Below, piece by piece: positions 15,378-24,327 of a stretch of 64,000 nucleotides of DNA. Source of the stretch: Limnohabitans curvus (GTDB lineage: Bacteria; Pseudomonadota; Gammaproteobacteria; Burkholderiales; Burkholderiaceae_C); assembly GCF_003063475.1 (NCBI RefSeq), contig NZ_NESP01000001.1, positions 1,178,001-1,242,000 of the forward strand, written 5' to 3'. A model generated the notes under the pieces. The model made no database searches. It saw nothing but the letters and a program-made list of their open reading frames with translations, and was not told the DNA's origin. Numbering within the stretch: position 1 is the stretch's first letter; each line of letters starts with the position of its first letter. Both the position numbers and the translations under genes were made by a program.

Positions 15378-18086
15378 TTAGATGTAACGCACCACAATCC
15401 GCGCGCTGGCGGCTGGTGCTGATGTGAATCGCAAAGTCGCCCCGGAATTGACCAGGACGTAGGCATCGAGTGAGTCCTGCACCACGTAATTGACCGTCAC
15501 GATCAATTTGTGGACGCTGGACGCTGCAGTGCTCAGACTGAAGTCAGTAGCCGAACCATTGCCGGTAAAGACCTGTGGAGCGACGCTGGAGCCGCCCGCT
15601 GCAGCGGCATACCCCTGCGCCTGACTCATGTAGCTCTGAGCTTGGGTGGCAGATGTTGCTGATGCTGTCGCAGAGTTCGCCGATGCGGTCGCACTGCCAG
15701 CCGACGCCGCAGCCGAATTCGCGGCACTGGTTGCTTGCTGACTGGCCGTCGCCGCACTTGCAGCGATGGACTGTGCGTAGTATTTGGCCGAATACTCGGT
15801 CGATCCTGAAACAGGTCCCGACGTCTTGTTCGCCCATTCCTCGGCTGCGGCTGCGCCAGACTGCGCTTCCTTGTCCAGGTAGCGCACGCTGATCACGACG
15901 CCATTGGCAGGAGCCGAACTGAATCTGAGTGTTGTCGTGGCTGGTGTGGTGTAGGCATCCAAGGGTGCTTGAGGCACCCCGGCAACCGTCACCATCAGTG
16001 CTCCGGGATATCCAACGGGCCGACTGATTGTGAAATCCGTCTTCACGCCATCGCCGGTGAACACATCGGCGGGAATGACCGTATTGGCCGTCACCGCTGC
16101 TGCCGATCCTGCCGCTTGCCCCGCCCAGTATTTGGCTGAGTAACCACTGCCGTCGACCGTACCGGTGGTCTTTTGCGCCCAATCAGAAGCCAGTGTTGCT
16201 TGCGCCTGCGATGCCGTCAACGACCCTGCTGCGCTTGTGGCACTGCCTGCCGCCGCAGTCGCCGAATTAGCAGCGGAAGTTGCACTCGCCGTTGCATCTC
16301 CAGCTTTAGTCGTTGCCGTTGTGGCTGCCCCAGCTGCCGACGTGGCCGAAGTTGCTGCATTGGTGGCACTCGTGCTGGCGTTGCTGGCCGAGGTTGCTGC
16401 CGCTGTGGCACTGTTGGCTGCGTCCGTCGCTTTGCCACTTGCGGTGGTGGCCGAACCTGCCGCTGCAGTAGCGGAGCTCGCCGCATTCGTAGCTGAGGTT
16501 GCCGCTGCAGCCGCCTGCGTACTGGCGGTACTGGCAGAAGTCGCTGAATTGGTCGCCGACGTTGCGGCATCCGAGGCTTTGGTCGAGGCGGTACTTGCTG
16601 AACCAGCCGCAGCCGTCGCACTGGCCGCCGCATCCGTTGCCTTTTGCGTGGCGGTTGATGCTGAAGCAGAGATCGACTGGGCGTAATACTTGGCCGAATA
16701 GTCGCTGCCGCTGACGGGGGCTGTCGTTTTGGTCGCCCAATCCTGCGCCAGAATGGCACTGCCAGATGCACTGCTGGCCGAACTTGCTGCAGCTGTTGCG
16801 CTGCTGTTTGCATCGGTGGCCTTAGCCGTTGCTATTGTTGCAGAGGCAGATGCACCACTGGCACTGTTGGCAGCATTGGTCGCCGATGTCGCAGCGTCGC
16901 TGGCCTTGGTGCTGGCTGTGGTGGCTGAAGTTGCCGCATTGGTGGCCGATGTCCCTGCATCGGCAGCCTTGGTCGTGGCCGTGGTTGCGGAGCCTGCTGC
17001 CGATGTCGCACTTCCAGATGCCGCCGTCGCAGACGACGATGCCGAAGTGGCACTCGCAGCAGCTGCCTGGGCGTGGTACTTGGCCGAATATTCCGTCGAG
17101 CCGGAGACCACACCGCCGGTTTTGGTGGCCCACTCCTGTGCAGACGCTGCGCCAGATTGAGCCTCCTTGTCGAGATACCGAACACTGATGCCCACACCTG
17201 TTGCCGGTGCGGACACAAAGCGCAGGGTCGTACTTGCGGGGACCGAGTACGAATCTATCGGTGCTTGAGGAACTCCAGCCACCGTCACCAACACAGCACC
17301 CGGATAGGCCACGGGATGGCTGAGGGTGAAATCCGTCTTGACGCCATCCCCTGCAAACACATCAGCCGGAATCACCGTATTGGTGGTCACCACTGCTGCC
17401 GAGTTGGCTGCCTGACCGGCCCAATACTTCGCCGAATACCCAGTGCCGTCAACGGTTGCAGCGGTTTTTTGCGCCCAGTCAGACGCCAACGAAGCCTGCG
17501 ACTGAGCCGACGCCAAAGCGGTCTGTGCATCTGTTGCCTTACTGCTGGCCGTGGAGGCGGAGCTCGCCGCCGAACTGGCACTGGTGGCCGCATCGCTGGC
17601 CTTTTGCGTCGCGGTGGTGGCCGAGGCTGCCGCCGCTGTTGCCGAGCTCGCTGCATTGGTGGCACTGGTGGCCGCATTGGTTGCAGAGGTGGCCGCTGCC
17701 GTTTTGCTGCTGCTGGCATCACTGGCTTTGGTACTGGCCGTGGTTGCCGAAGACGCCGCAGCCGTCGCAGAACTTGCCGCACTGGTTGCAGAATCACTGG
17801 CCGCACTTGCCTTGGTACTGGCTGTTGTGGCCGATGTCGATGCATTGCTAGCCGATTGAGCAGCATTACTCGCTTGTTGGGTGGCCGTAGCCACCTGATT
17901 GGTCAGATCTTGGCGGGACGCATCAAGTTGGGTTTGAACCCCATGTATGACGTTGGCCACGCTCTTGACCTGGCCACCTTGCGTGGTCACGGTCGTCTGA
18001 TCATCCCCGTGGACGATCTCATGGAGCAGTTGGGCATCCCCCTCGATCGTTCCCACAGCTTCATCCAGCCGGGTCTTGAGGGTCAT
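15378..18086 (-). CDS. Long Ala/Ser/Thr-rich tail fibre protein
   Basis: A 902-aa probable trimeric fibre. Residues 1-60 form a helical N-terminus. Long low-complexity Ala/Ser/Thr repeats with regular Lys (TKASDAATSATNAA type) then alternate with three copies of a roughly 65-residue beta domain (about 240-305, 671-736 and 838-902; pattern VFTGDG..TDF..S, TLRF.SAP, VRYL). A shorter YSAKY motif recurs five times (near 217, 333, 463, 648, 766). Its position after the tape-measure and minor tail genes suggests a side or tail-tip fibre. The opposite-strand frames rich in Val/Ala/Leu here are artefacts of this composition. Confidence 0.85.
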   Translation of the reverse strand: MTLKTRLDEAVGTIEGDAQLLHEIVHGDDQTTVTTQGGQVKSVANVIHGVQTQLDASRQDLTNQVATATQQASNAAQSASNASTSATTASTKASAASDSATSAASSATAAASSATTASTKASDASSSKTAAATSATNAATSATNAASSATAAAASATTATQKASDAATSASSAASSASTASSKATDAQTALASAQSQASLASDWAQKTAATVDGTGYSAKYWAGQAANSAAVVTTNTVIPADVFAGDGVKTDFTLSHPVAYPGAVLVTVAGVPQAPIDSYSVPASTTLRFVSAPATGVGISVRYLDKEAQSGAASAQEWATKTGGVVSGSTEYSAKYHAQAAAASATSASSSATAASGSATSAAGSATTATTKAADAGTSATNAATSATTASTKASDAATSATNAANSASGASASATIATAKATDANSSATAAASSASSASGSAILAQDWATKTTAPVSGSDYSAKYYAQSISASASTATQKATDAAASATAAAGSASTASTKASDAATSATNSATSASTASTQAAAAATSATNAASSATAAAGSATTASGKATDAANSATAAATSASNASTSATNAATSATSAAGAATTATTKAGDATASATSAANSATAAAGSATSAAGSLTASQAQATLASDWAQKTTGTVDGSGYSAKYWAGQAAGSAAAVTANTVIPADVFTGDGVKTDFTISRPVGYPGALMVTVAGVPQAPLDAYTTPATTTLRFSSAPANGVVISVRYLDKEAQSGAAAAEEWANKTSGPVSGSTEYSAKYYAQSIAASAATASQQATSAANSAAASAGSATASANSATASATSATQAQSYMSQAQGYAAAAGGSSVAPQVFTGNGSATDFSLSTAASSVHKLIVTVNYVVQDSLDAYVLVNSGATLRFTSAPAASARIVVRYI
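15380..17480. repeat. Long imperfect internal repeats in the fibre gene
   Basis: Two units of roughly 140 codons (around residues 200-345 and 632-775 of the fibre) are nearly identical in order: LASDWAQKT, VDG.GYSAKYWAGQAA, NTVIPADVF.GDGVKTDF, VRYLDKEAQSGAA, EW..KT, GSTEYSAKY. A third partial unit lies at the C-terminus. Homologous segments this long allow recombination that shortens or lengthens the fibre. Confidence 0.8.
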
Positions 18087-18107
18087 GATTGGGTTCCTTA
18101 AATTGAT

Positions 18108-18608
18108 CTACCAGTAATCAGCCGCCGCCATGGATTGGTTGAGCCAGGTGTGCAGGCGCTCGCCCAGCGCAATGGCATCCGGCCCCAGCACCGCAGCGAC
18201 TTGGGTTTCATCGGCTGTGAGCCGTGGAAATTCCTGCACTTCCAATTGCGCTTTGACTTGCCATCGGTTGCCGGTCAACAGCTCGGTGTCCCACGGCGCA
18301 ATGAAGCGGGACTGCACCGCCTGAACACCCAAGCCAGCCGCCAAGGGCATCGCAAACCAGAGAACGCCTTGGTTGAGGACATGCATCCACCAGGCATCAA
18401 AAACGGCAAACGCCTCCTGCGAGAAACGCCACTCAACGCGCACCCGATAAAGCGTGCTCGTGGAGCGCAAGCGCATCCGAGCCGCCCCGGCATCGATGTC
18501 CGTTCGCACTGCATTCGATTGCGGGGCCAGCCCATAGCCCTCGATACGTGGCAACGGCAAGGTGTCCGGCCAAACAGGGATGCCAACAGGCAAGGTCACA
18601 TCACTCAT
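18108..18608 (-). CDS. Minor tail protein (lambda gpM position)
   Basis: A 166-aa protein directly after the tape-measure gene, with a 4-nt overlap. Features seen are MSDVTLPVGIPVWPDTLPLPR at the start and a WRFSQEAFAVFDAWWMHVLNQG aromatic segment (FxxFxxWW pattern). A beta-rich middle and an EVQEFPRL segment follow. In lambda this place is taken by minor tail-tip gene M. The role is assigned by position and general resemblance to phage minor tail proteins. Confidence 0.6.
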   Translation of the reverse strand: MSDVTLPVGIPVWPDTLPLPRIEGYGLAPQSNAVRTDIDAGAARMRLRSTSTLYRVRVEWRFSQEAFAVFDAWWMHVLNQGVLWFAMPLAAGLGVQAVQSRFIAPWDTELLTGNRWQVKAQLEVQEFPRLTADETQVAAVLGPDAIALGERLHTWLNQSMAAADYW

Positions 18609-21232
18609 CGCAAAGCTCCTACCGCTGGGTTAAGCCCATAGCGACGCTCAAGCGTGGGGGCAATGCCCACGCCCTGGTTGATGGAACGATTCATGCGCGC
18701 CTCGATCTGCTCGACGATCACATCCAGCCGGGTACTGCCGTCGGGTTGCTGGGTGGTTTGAACTCTCGCGTCCACGCCCGAGGCATGGTTGGTCACATTC
18801 ACCAGCACCTTGACCGGCGACGGATTGTTTTTTACCAATGCACCACCTAAGACGCGCAACTGGCCCGGCGTGAATACCGCCTCACCCGGCTGCGCAATGA
18901 TGGGCACCTCACCTGCCACCAAGCCACCGGTATGAAACCGCTGAGCGCCATCGAAGTGCTGCAGCCCGACAGAGCGTGTGGCCAGCACATCGCTGCCAAT
19001 CAGGGCACCGGTGTGCGCCACCATCGTGCCGCCCGACATCAGGTCCGTAGCTCCAGCAGGGAATGCACCGCCCAACCCGTTGCCGCCTGAACCACCAAAC
19101 AGGTTCAGTCCGCTCATCCACCCGGCCAAAGGCAAGGTGATCATTTTTTGAATCTGGATACGCACCAGGTCCGCAATGATCGAGTTGGCCAGACTGTTGA
19201 AGTCCACCTTGCCGGTCGTCACAAATTGAACCATCGCGTCCTCCATGGACTTGAACGCACCGGTTACGGCACGTTCAGCCTGCTTGGCCGCATTGGTCGC
19301 GTCCTCGATGTAGGTGCGCAGAGAACTGCGAAGGCCATAGTCAAAGCTGCGTTGATATTCCACATTGGCCCGTGCAAGCTCTTCAACGATCGGCAACTGC
19401 CGAGCCAAAGCATCGTTGATCGCAGCGATAGCCTCGGCTTTGAGGCCAGGGTCGTTGATTTGCTCGGCCTGGCGCAATGCCATGACAGCGGCTTTTTCCA
19501 TGTCAAAGCGCGTCTGCAAAGCGGCCCGCTCAACCTCTCCAACATCCAGAAGCTGGCGCTTCAATTGCAACTCTTCCTGCTTGAGTCGGTTGTTGCCGAT
19601 GTAGTTCTCGGTGATCTGATGGACCTTTTGCAGCTCCTTCTCGTACTCGTCGAATTTCTTGTCGGCTTCCTTCTGTTTTTCGATCCGCTCTATGGCATCG
19701 ATGTATTTCTCTGCTTCCTTGACGATGCCTGCATAGCCTTTGCGTTCCAGTTCCAGTGCCTTGGCGCGCAATTCAGCGCCTTCGCCTTGCGTCACACGCA
19801 GCGCACGCTGCTCCAACTGCTTCAAGAACTGCAAGCCCTCGTTGTTCTTCTCAAAGCCCGACAGATCCAGGCCACTGGGTCGCTTGCGGGGCATCTTGGG
19901 CAGGAACTCGTCATAGATCTTCTGAACTTGCGCAGCCTGCTCTGCCGTTTCCAGGACAAATTTCTGCCCCATGACGCGCACCGTGCGGCGTTGCTCATCG
20001 AAGAACTTTTCGATCTTGTTGACGTACCCTGGGTTGTCCGTCAGGTGCGTCAAGCGGTCGTTTGCAGCCTCGACGAACCGATCACGCGCCGCTTGCAACT
20101 TGGCGATTTCGGCATTGATCTGCGTCTCGTCATAGCCCATGGACTTCATGGAACGCAGCATGTCGGTCTTGATCCAGGTCTCCACGTCCTTGGCGACCAC
20201 CTGCAGACTGTCAAATGGCTGGCTAATCACGCGCTTGGCAAGCACCGCCGACTCGGCGATGAATCCCAGCCCGGTTGCGACCTCCTCGAGGAATGACAGG
20301 ACCTGTTGTCGGTTGTGCGTGATGGCCTGCAACTCGCTTGTGAATCCACCGGCCTCGGTTTTGGCCAGGAACATCTGCTCCGTCAGGTCAGCCAGGATCG
20401 GCAGCAACGCGGACCCGATTTGGCGCTGCACGCCTTCGTTGACCGCGTGCAAGCGCTTCATGTTGTCGTTGAACTCCTCTGCAGCGCGTGCTGCATCGGC
20501 AGACATGACCAGCCCGAGGCGCTTGGCCTCTTCCATCATTTCGGTCAGCCCATCACGCCCCTGGTTGAGCATGGGGATCATGTCCAGACCGTTCTTACCG
20601 AACAGCTTGACGGCAAGCGCCGCCTTTTCTGCACTGTCAGGCATGGCTGCAAATTTCTCCGCCAGATCCAGCAGCACCTGCTCAGTTGGGCGAATCTGCC
20701 CTTGCGCATCCAGCGCCGACACACCGAACGCCTTGAGCGCAGCACTGCCTTCGCCACCCTTGACCTTGGCATCGAACATGGCAGTCGAGAGAAATTTAAG
20801 CGCCTTGGTCAGGCTCTCCGCACTCACGTCCGACAGCTCAGAGGCGTACAGCAGCGCCGACAAGGCCTCGACCGAAACAGCGGTTTTTTGGGAGAGCTTG
20901 TTGAGCTCTTCGCCCACTTCAGCGACCGGAACGACCAGCTGATGCATGCCGTAACCGACTGCAGCAACAGATGCTCCAACGATCAACCCGGCTGGGCCAA
21001 GGCGACCGAGAACACTTCCCAGCATCCCCAGGCGAGAAGTGGCGTCTTCCATGCGCACGAAAGCATCGTTGGCCGCCTTGGACAGCAGGTTCAGACCAGC
21101 AGAGGCAGGCTGCGATGCCGACTCGATCTTTTTGAGCGATCGCTCTCCGGCCTCGCCCACGTCTGCCAGTTCGGCTTTGACTTTGCCGCCGTCAATGACA
21201 GCCAGTCGAATCGATAGGTTACGTTCAGCCAT
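18605..21232 (-). CDS. Tail tape-measure protein (lambda gpH-like)
   Basis: An 875-aa protein, the longest phage protein after the fibre. It is mostly alpha-helical with coiled-coil stretches, a hydrophobic segment near residues 70-95 (GLIVGASVAAVGYGM) and the LSQKTAVSVEALSALLYASE region typical of tape measures. The C-terminal part FNSLANSIIADLVRIQIQKM matches lambda-family tape-measure ends. It sets tail length and passes into the host during DNA injection. It overlaps the gpT-like extension upstream by 8 nt, the standard G/GT-H order. Confidence 0.9.
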   Translation of the reverse strand: MAERNLSIRLAVIDGGKVKAELADVGEAGERSLKKIESASQPASAGLNLLSKAANDAFVRMEDATSRLGMLGSVLGRLGPAGLIVGASVAAVGYGMHQLVVPVAEVGEELNKLSQKTAVSVEALSALLYASELSDVSAESLTKALKFLSTAMFDAKVKGGEGSAALKAFGVSALDAQGQIRPTEQVLLDLAEKFAAMPDSAEKAALAVKLFGKNGLDMIPMLNQGRDGLTEMMEEAKRLGLVMSADAARAAEEFNDNMKRLHAVNEGVQRQIGSALLPILADLTEQMFLAKTEAGGFTSELQAITHNRQQVLSFLEEVATGLGFIAESAVLAKRVISQPFDSLQVVAKDVETWIKTDMLRSMKSMGYDETQINAEIAKLQAARDRFVEAANDRLTHLTDNPGYVNKIEKFFDEQRRTVRVMGQKFVLETAEQAAQVQKIYDEFLPKMPRKRPSGLDLSGFEKNNEGLQFLKQLEQRALRVTQGEGAELRAKALELERKGYAGIVKEAEKYIDAIERIEKQKEADKKFDEYEKELQKVHQITENYIGNNRLKQEELQLKRQLLDVGEVERAALQTRFDMEKAAVMALRQAEQINDPGLKAEAIAAINDALARQLPIVEELARANVEYQRSFDYGLRSSLRTYIEDATNAAKQAERAVTGAFKSMEDAMVQFVTTGKVDFNSLANSIIADLVRIQIQKMITLPLAGWMSGLNLFGGSGGNGLGGAFPAGATDLMSGGTMVAHTGALIGSDVLATRSVGLQHFDGAQRFHTGGLVAGEVPIIAQPGEAVFTPGQLRVLGGALVKNNPSPVKVLVNVTNHASGVDARVQTTQQPDGSTRLDVIVEQIEARMNRSINQGVGIAPTLERRYGLNPAVGALR

Positions 21233-21892
21233 GTGGGTTGTCCGAAGATGGTTTGTTCAATGCTTGAGTTAGGCCCGCCTCGACGGCTGGGAATAAGTGG
21301 GTCATGGCAGCGGGGTCTGCATCCAGGGCCTGGCTGGCAGACATCCACGCGTTGAAGTCCATGCCCAGCACTGCACCTTGAACAGCGCGCACTTGGGACG
21401 AACAGACATCAAGCACCGCGAGGGCCTGCCAGCCTTCTTCGGTCCGGGGTGAATTCACCTGGAACGGACACTCAGGACAGGTCGCCTCGCATGCCCCGCA
21501 GTACGCGGCCCCACCACCGAAGTGCCATTCGGTGCGGGCCTTCAGCCGTTTTTTTCGGCATCCAAGAGATAGAGTGCGGCCAGGTATTCACGCTCAAAGG
21601 CATCGGCCACAGGCCACAGTTCCATGAGCGCAGCAATACCATCTGGCGTGACGGCTGCGGCTTTGCCTTTGTCGTCACCCACGCCCTCCCAGGCCAAGAT
21701 GGCAGCCTTGGCCAACTCGGTGATGAGGGTGGCTGTGCGCTCGCCAGCTGCCGCGTGGTCTTTGCCATCGATCAGGGCCGCTGCATGGCGAGCTGCCATG
21801 ACCAGTGCAGTGGTCGCAGGTTTGACCTTGATGCGTACACCTTGGACCAAATCGAGCCAATACGGCTCACGTTTCAGATTGAGTTTGAGCAT
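21225..21892 (-). CDS. gpGT-like tail assembly chaperone made by -1 frameshift
   Basis: Translation from 21892 that slips back one base at 21548 continues without a stop to 21225, giving about 222 aa instead of 116. The added 107 residues begin RLKARTEWHFGGGAAYC and include a zinc-ribbon-like CGACEATCPECPFQ, then an Ala-rich helical end overlapping the tape-measure start. In lambda the G and GT proteins chaperone the tape measure and are made in a fixed ratio by the same kind of slip. No good start codon exists for the extension on its own: the first is a GTG inside it, without a ribosome site. Confidence 0.85.
21542..21892 (-). CDS. gpG-like tail assembly chaperone
   Basis: A 116-aa unshifted product (MLKLNLKREPYWLDLV ...), largely helical, placed between the tail tube gene and the tape measure, as lambda G is. 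It ends LDAEKNG at the TGA (21544-21542), just past a slippery sequence. It should be the abundant form, with a minority of ribosomes making the longer fusion. Confidence 0.8.
   Translation of the reverse strand: MLKLNLKREPYWLDLVQGVRIKVKPATTALVMAARHAAALIDGKDHAAAGERTATLITELAKAAILAWEGVGDDKGKAAAVTPDGIAALMELWPVADAFEREYLAALYLLDAEKNG
21548..21554 (-). promoter_or_regulatory. -1 ribosomal frameshift site A AAA AAC
   Basis: The zero-frame codons are GAA AAA AAC GGC TGA, so the heptamer A AAA AAC is in the exact X XXY YYZ register for a -1 slip. The stop is only two codons downstream. The -1 frame after the slip is open through the gpT-like region. Confidence 0.85.
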
Positions 21893-21907
21893 GTTTGCCT
21901 CTTAGGT

Positions 21908-22846
21908 TCAGTACGCAACCACGTCATTGACGAGTTGCACGGTCAGCATGTGACCGGCTGCGGTGTTCTTGGCAGCCTGCCAGTCGAAGGTGGCTTGAAT
22001 ACCCCCCGGGCCAGAGATCGAAAGCTTGGGCTTGGGCAGGTACACCTCATGCGCGATGAAGGTCAGGCTCTTGGTAGCGTCAATGACATAGCTGAAGGTC
22101 AGCTCCAGTGGAGTGTTGTTGGTTGCGGCGTCGATCAATTCCGTATCCGCAAAGCGCACCTCCAAGTTACCCGTCAAGCTGGCCACTGTGGGGTCGGCTC
22201 CTTCGATCTTTCCGTCGGAGCGAATCGTTTCGATGCGCGCCAGATTGTTCGAATAGGTCAACTGTGCGGCGACCACGTTGCCCAGGGCCTGGCCATTCTT
22301 TTTGATCGAACCCTGAAACTGATTGAAGCGGGTGATCGGCAAGGTCGTGGGCGTCGCGTCTGCGCTGGAGGTTCGCTTGACCTCCCCTTGGGCAATGAGG
22401 CCCAAGGTGGCGTCGGCTGCGCCCGAGCGCGCGAACTTCACCTGCAATGAGTTGGCCATCACACCCGAGGCCAAGAAGTACGCTGGGATGTCCGGCAGTC
22501 CCGTCTCCAGTGACAAGCTAGGCAGACCTGAGTTGCCAGAAACGAAGGTGTGGGTGTGCGCGGTGTCTCCAAGGCTCACTGGACTGCCCAGCAGCGCTTT
22601 AAGCCACATGCCGATGTTGCGAAGGTCGATGGGAATGACGATGTCGCCCTCGACTTTGATCACGTCACGGATGGGCGCACTCGGGTCTCGTCCCAGGCCA
22701 ATCAGATCGTTTGCAATCAAGCCCTGCTCTGAGCCTAAGGTGGTTGAGACAAATGGAATCTTTCCAAAGTCTCCGGTCGGTGTGTTGCCATAGGTGGGTT
22801 CAAACGCAGCCAATAGGCTGGCGTTCGCGCCATATGCACGAGCCAT
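21908..22846 (-). CDS. Major tail (tube) protein, gpV-like
   Basis: A 312-aa beta-rich protein beginning MARAYGANASLLAAFEPTYG, with domains typical of phage tail tube proteins (VEGDIVIPIDLRNIGMWLKALLG). It forms hexameric rings around the DNA channel. GGAG precedes the ATG. Its place between the tail terminator and the G/GT chaperones is that of lambda V. Confidence 0.85.
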   Translation of the reverse strand: MARAYGANASLLAAFEPTYGNTPTGDFGKIPFVSTTLGSEQGLIANDLIGLGRDPSAPIRDVIKVEGDIVIPIDLRNIGMWLKALLGSPVSLGDTAHTHTFVSGNSGLPSLSLETGLPDIPAYFLASGVMANSLQVKFARSGAADATLGLIAQGEVKRTSSADATPTTLPITRFNQFQGSIKKNGQALGNVVAAQLTYSNNLARIETIRSDGKIEGADPTVASLTGNLEVRFADTELIDAATNNTPLELTFSYVIDATKSLTFIAHEVYLPKPKLSISGPGGIQATFDWQAAKNTAAGHMLTVQLVNDVVAY

Positions 22847-22881
22847 GGTGAATCTCCAGGTTGTTAAAGTTTGTGAGGCGA

Positions 22882-23328
22882 TCAGGCCAATGGATGGCTG
22901 CTCGCGTAATGCATCACCACGTCCAGCGTGCAGGCCTTGATGCCCACAGACCCTTCGGGTGTGACGTCTTCAAATTTGGGCGGCATCACTTCGGTGTGAT
23001 CGATCTGTCCAGATAAGGTCGGATCGGCCAAGACCAGGGTGCCCAGCGCCTGAAGCAATTCATCCATCCGCGCGTCTCTGGCAGATGCCTCGGGGTGCGC
23101 AACATAGATTTCGATGCTTGCCGCGTGCTCCCACAAATAGGTCACAGGCGACAAGGTGATATCGACCTGAGTCATGTCCCCATCTCGCAGGAACACCATG
23201 GCGTGCTCGCTGAGCCGCTCCGGCAAGGATGAATTTCTGCGTATGGCATTGGGCTGCAGGGGAAGGCCGTCCAACAGCGTGAACAAAGCCCCCAGCGCCG
23301 CTTCTCGTTGGCTGGTTTTGATCGTCAT
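22882..23328 (-). CDS. Tail terminator (gpU-like)
   Basis: A 148-aa protein in the lambda U position, between the Z-like gene (1-nt gap) and the tail tube gene. The alpha/beta pattern (AALGALFTLLDGLPLQPNAI, VDITLSPVTYLWEHAASIEIYV, DELLQALGTLVLADPTLSG) fits tail-completion proteins that cap the tail tube. No other motif is visible. Confidence 0.7.
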   Translation of the reverse strand: MTIKTSQREAALGALFTLLDGLPLQPNAIRRNSSLPERLSEHAMVFLRDGDMTQVDITLSPVTYLWEHAASIEIYVAHPEASARDARMDELLQALGTLVLADPTLSGQIDHTEVMPPKFEDVTPEGSVGIKACTLDVVMHYASSHPLA

Positions 23329-23329
23329 T

Positions 23330-23989
23330 TCATGTGTCCGAACTTTCTTCTGGCCACGACTGCGTGACCAACACCATCAGCCTGTCTTGCCACCGCTGGG
23401 CGGCACTGGCGATGTCGAATTTCTTCCTGAGTTGGGCTTGCGGTACCAGCAAAAAAATGGGGACTGTGGTCAGCCCTCGTCCTGATTTCTGAGCGGAGGC
23501 AGATGCTGCCGCGAAGCCTCCGCGCTTGCCTGTTTTGGCCCGAAAGTTGTCCGCTACCAGTAGCGACGGTTTGCCCGAGCGATACACAAAGCGCAGTCGT
23601 TGACCGCGCATGCGCTCCCACAGACCAGGCGTCATGCGTTTGCCGCGTGGCCCAGTGCCTGCTGCGGGGAGCGGGATGGCGAGCCAGAATCCATTTTTCG
23701 AACGGATCAACGCACCTTGGTCGTGCGCCGCAACGACAACAGGCGCTCGGCTGTACACAAGCCCCGCCGACCCCAAGCTGGGGCGGCCCTTCGGGTACAC
23801 CTCCCCACGCCAGGTATTGGCCAGACGCGAGCCCAGACCAGAGCCTTCGATTTGCGAGCGCAATTCACTCTTGAGCCCTTGCGTCGCTTCTCGCACGCCT
23901 GTGGTCACCGCCACCCGAACCGAGTTCAGCTCCTGCGCCATCATCTTGGAGAGATCGCCTTGCAGGGCAGCCAGTAGTCGCACGCTCAT
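23330..23989 (-). CDS. Minor tail protein Z-like (possible DUF6441)
   Basis: A 219-aa protein in the lambda Z position. It has an N-terminal helix, then a basic, Gly/Arg-rich segment with many prolines (GLGSRLANTWRGEVYPKGRP, AAGTGPRGKRMTPGLWERM). It ends with FLLVPQAQLRKKFDIASAAQRW. It resembles DUF6441-type phage proteins from memory. The ATG at 23989 has GAGG upstream; a GTG at 23995 overlaps the previous stop and is an alternative. Confidence 0.6.
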   Translation of the reverse strand: MSVRLLAALQGDLSKMMAQELNSVRVAVTTGVREATQGLKSELRSQIEGSGLGSRLANTWRGEVYPKGRPSLGSAGLVYSRAPVVVAAHDQGALIRSKNGFWLAIPLPAAGTGPRGKRMTPGLWERMRGQRLRFVYRSGKPSLLVADNFRAKTGKRGGFAAASASAQKSGRGLTTVPIFLLVPQAQLRKKFDIASAAQRWQDRLMVLVTQSWPEESSDT

Positions 23990-23991
23990 GC

Positions 23992-24327
23992 TCACCTCGC
24001 CGTCGCTGGATAGTCGGGCAAGGGGTAGGCGCTCACCGTCCAGATCAAACGATCACGGTCAACCAGCGCATCGCCTTGAATGACGTAGATGACACCCCGC
24101 CACGTCAGGCGATCGCCCTCTTGAGGCCGGGCGACGTCTGCCGCTTGCAAGTCAAATCGATACGAGGTCACCGCCAGATGTGACTGGCCGAATTCCTGTA
24201 CCGAATCCGGTGCCTTGCTGATGACCTTGAGTTCGATGGTCTCCCCGGCCACAGTGCTGTACTGTGCCGGGGATCCCAAACTTGCGAACAGCCGTTTGAC
24301 ACCCAGTGCAAACGGATCGCGCGGCAT
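23992..24327 (-). CDS. Head-tail joining protein (gpFII-like)
   Basis: A 111-aa protein. The ATG at 24327 overlaps the capsid stop (TGATG). It starts MPRDPFALGVKRLFASLG and is beta-rich (TIELKVISKAP, YRFDLQAADVARPQEGDRLTW). It lies between the major capsid and Z-like genes, exactly where lambda FII sits. It would connect the packaged head to the tail. Confidence 0.7.
   Translation of the reverse strand: MPRDPFALGVKRLFASLGSPAQYSTVAGETIELKVISKAPDSVQEFGQSHLAVTSYRFDLQAADVARPQEGDRLTWRGVIYVIQGDALVDRDRLIWTVSAYPLPDYPATAR

Noticed and set aside
16165..17860. Long opposite-strand frames rich in Val/Ala/Leu within the fibre gene
   Set aside because: They are the complement of Ala/Ser/Thr low-complexity codons of the fibre. 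They lack ribosome sites, and the minus frame has clear fibre domains.
15600..17860. Short tandem repeats that might suggest a CRISPR array
   Set aside because: The repeats are degenerate in-frame codons of a fibre protein, with no constant repeat/unique spacer pattern and no cas genes nearby.
19148..20296. 382-codon plus-strand frame opposite the tape-measure gene
   Set aside because: Long only because the tape-measure gene lacks antisense stops. No domain or ribosome site, and it conflicts with the clear G/GT-H gene order.
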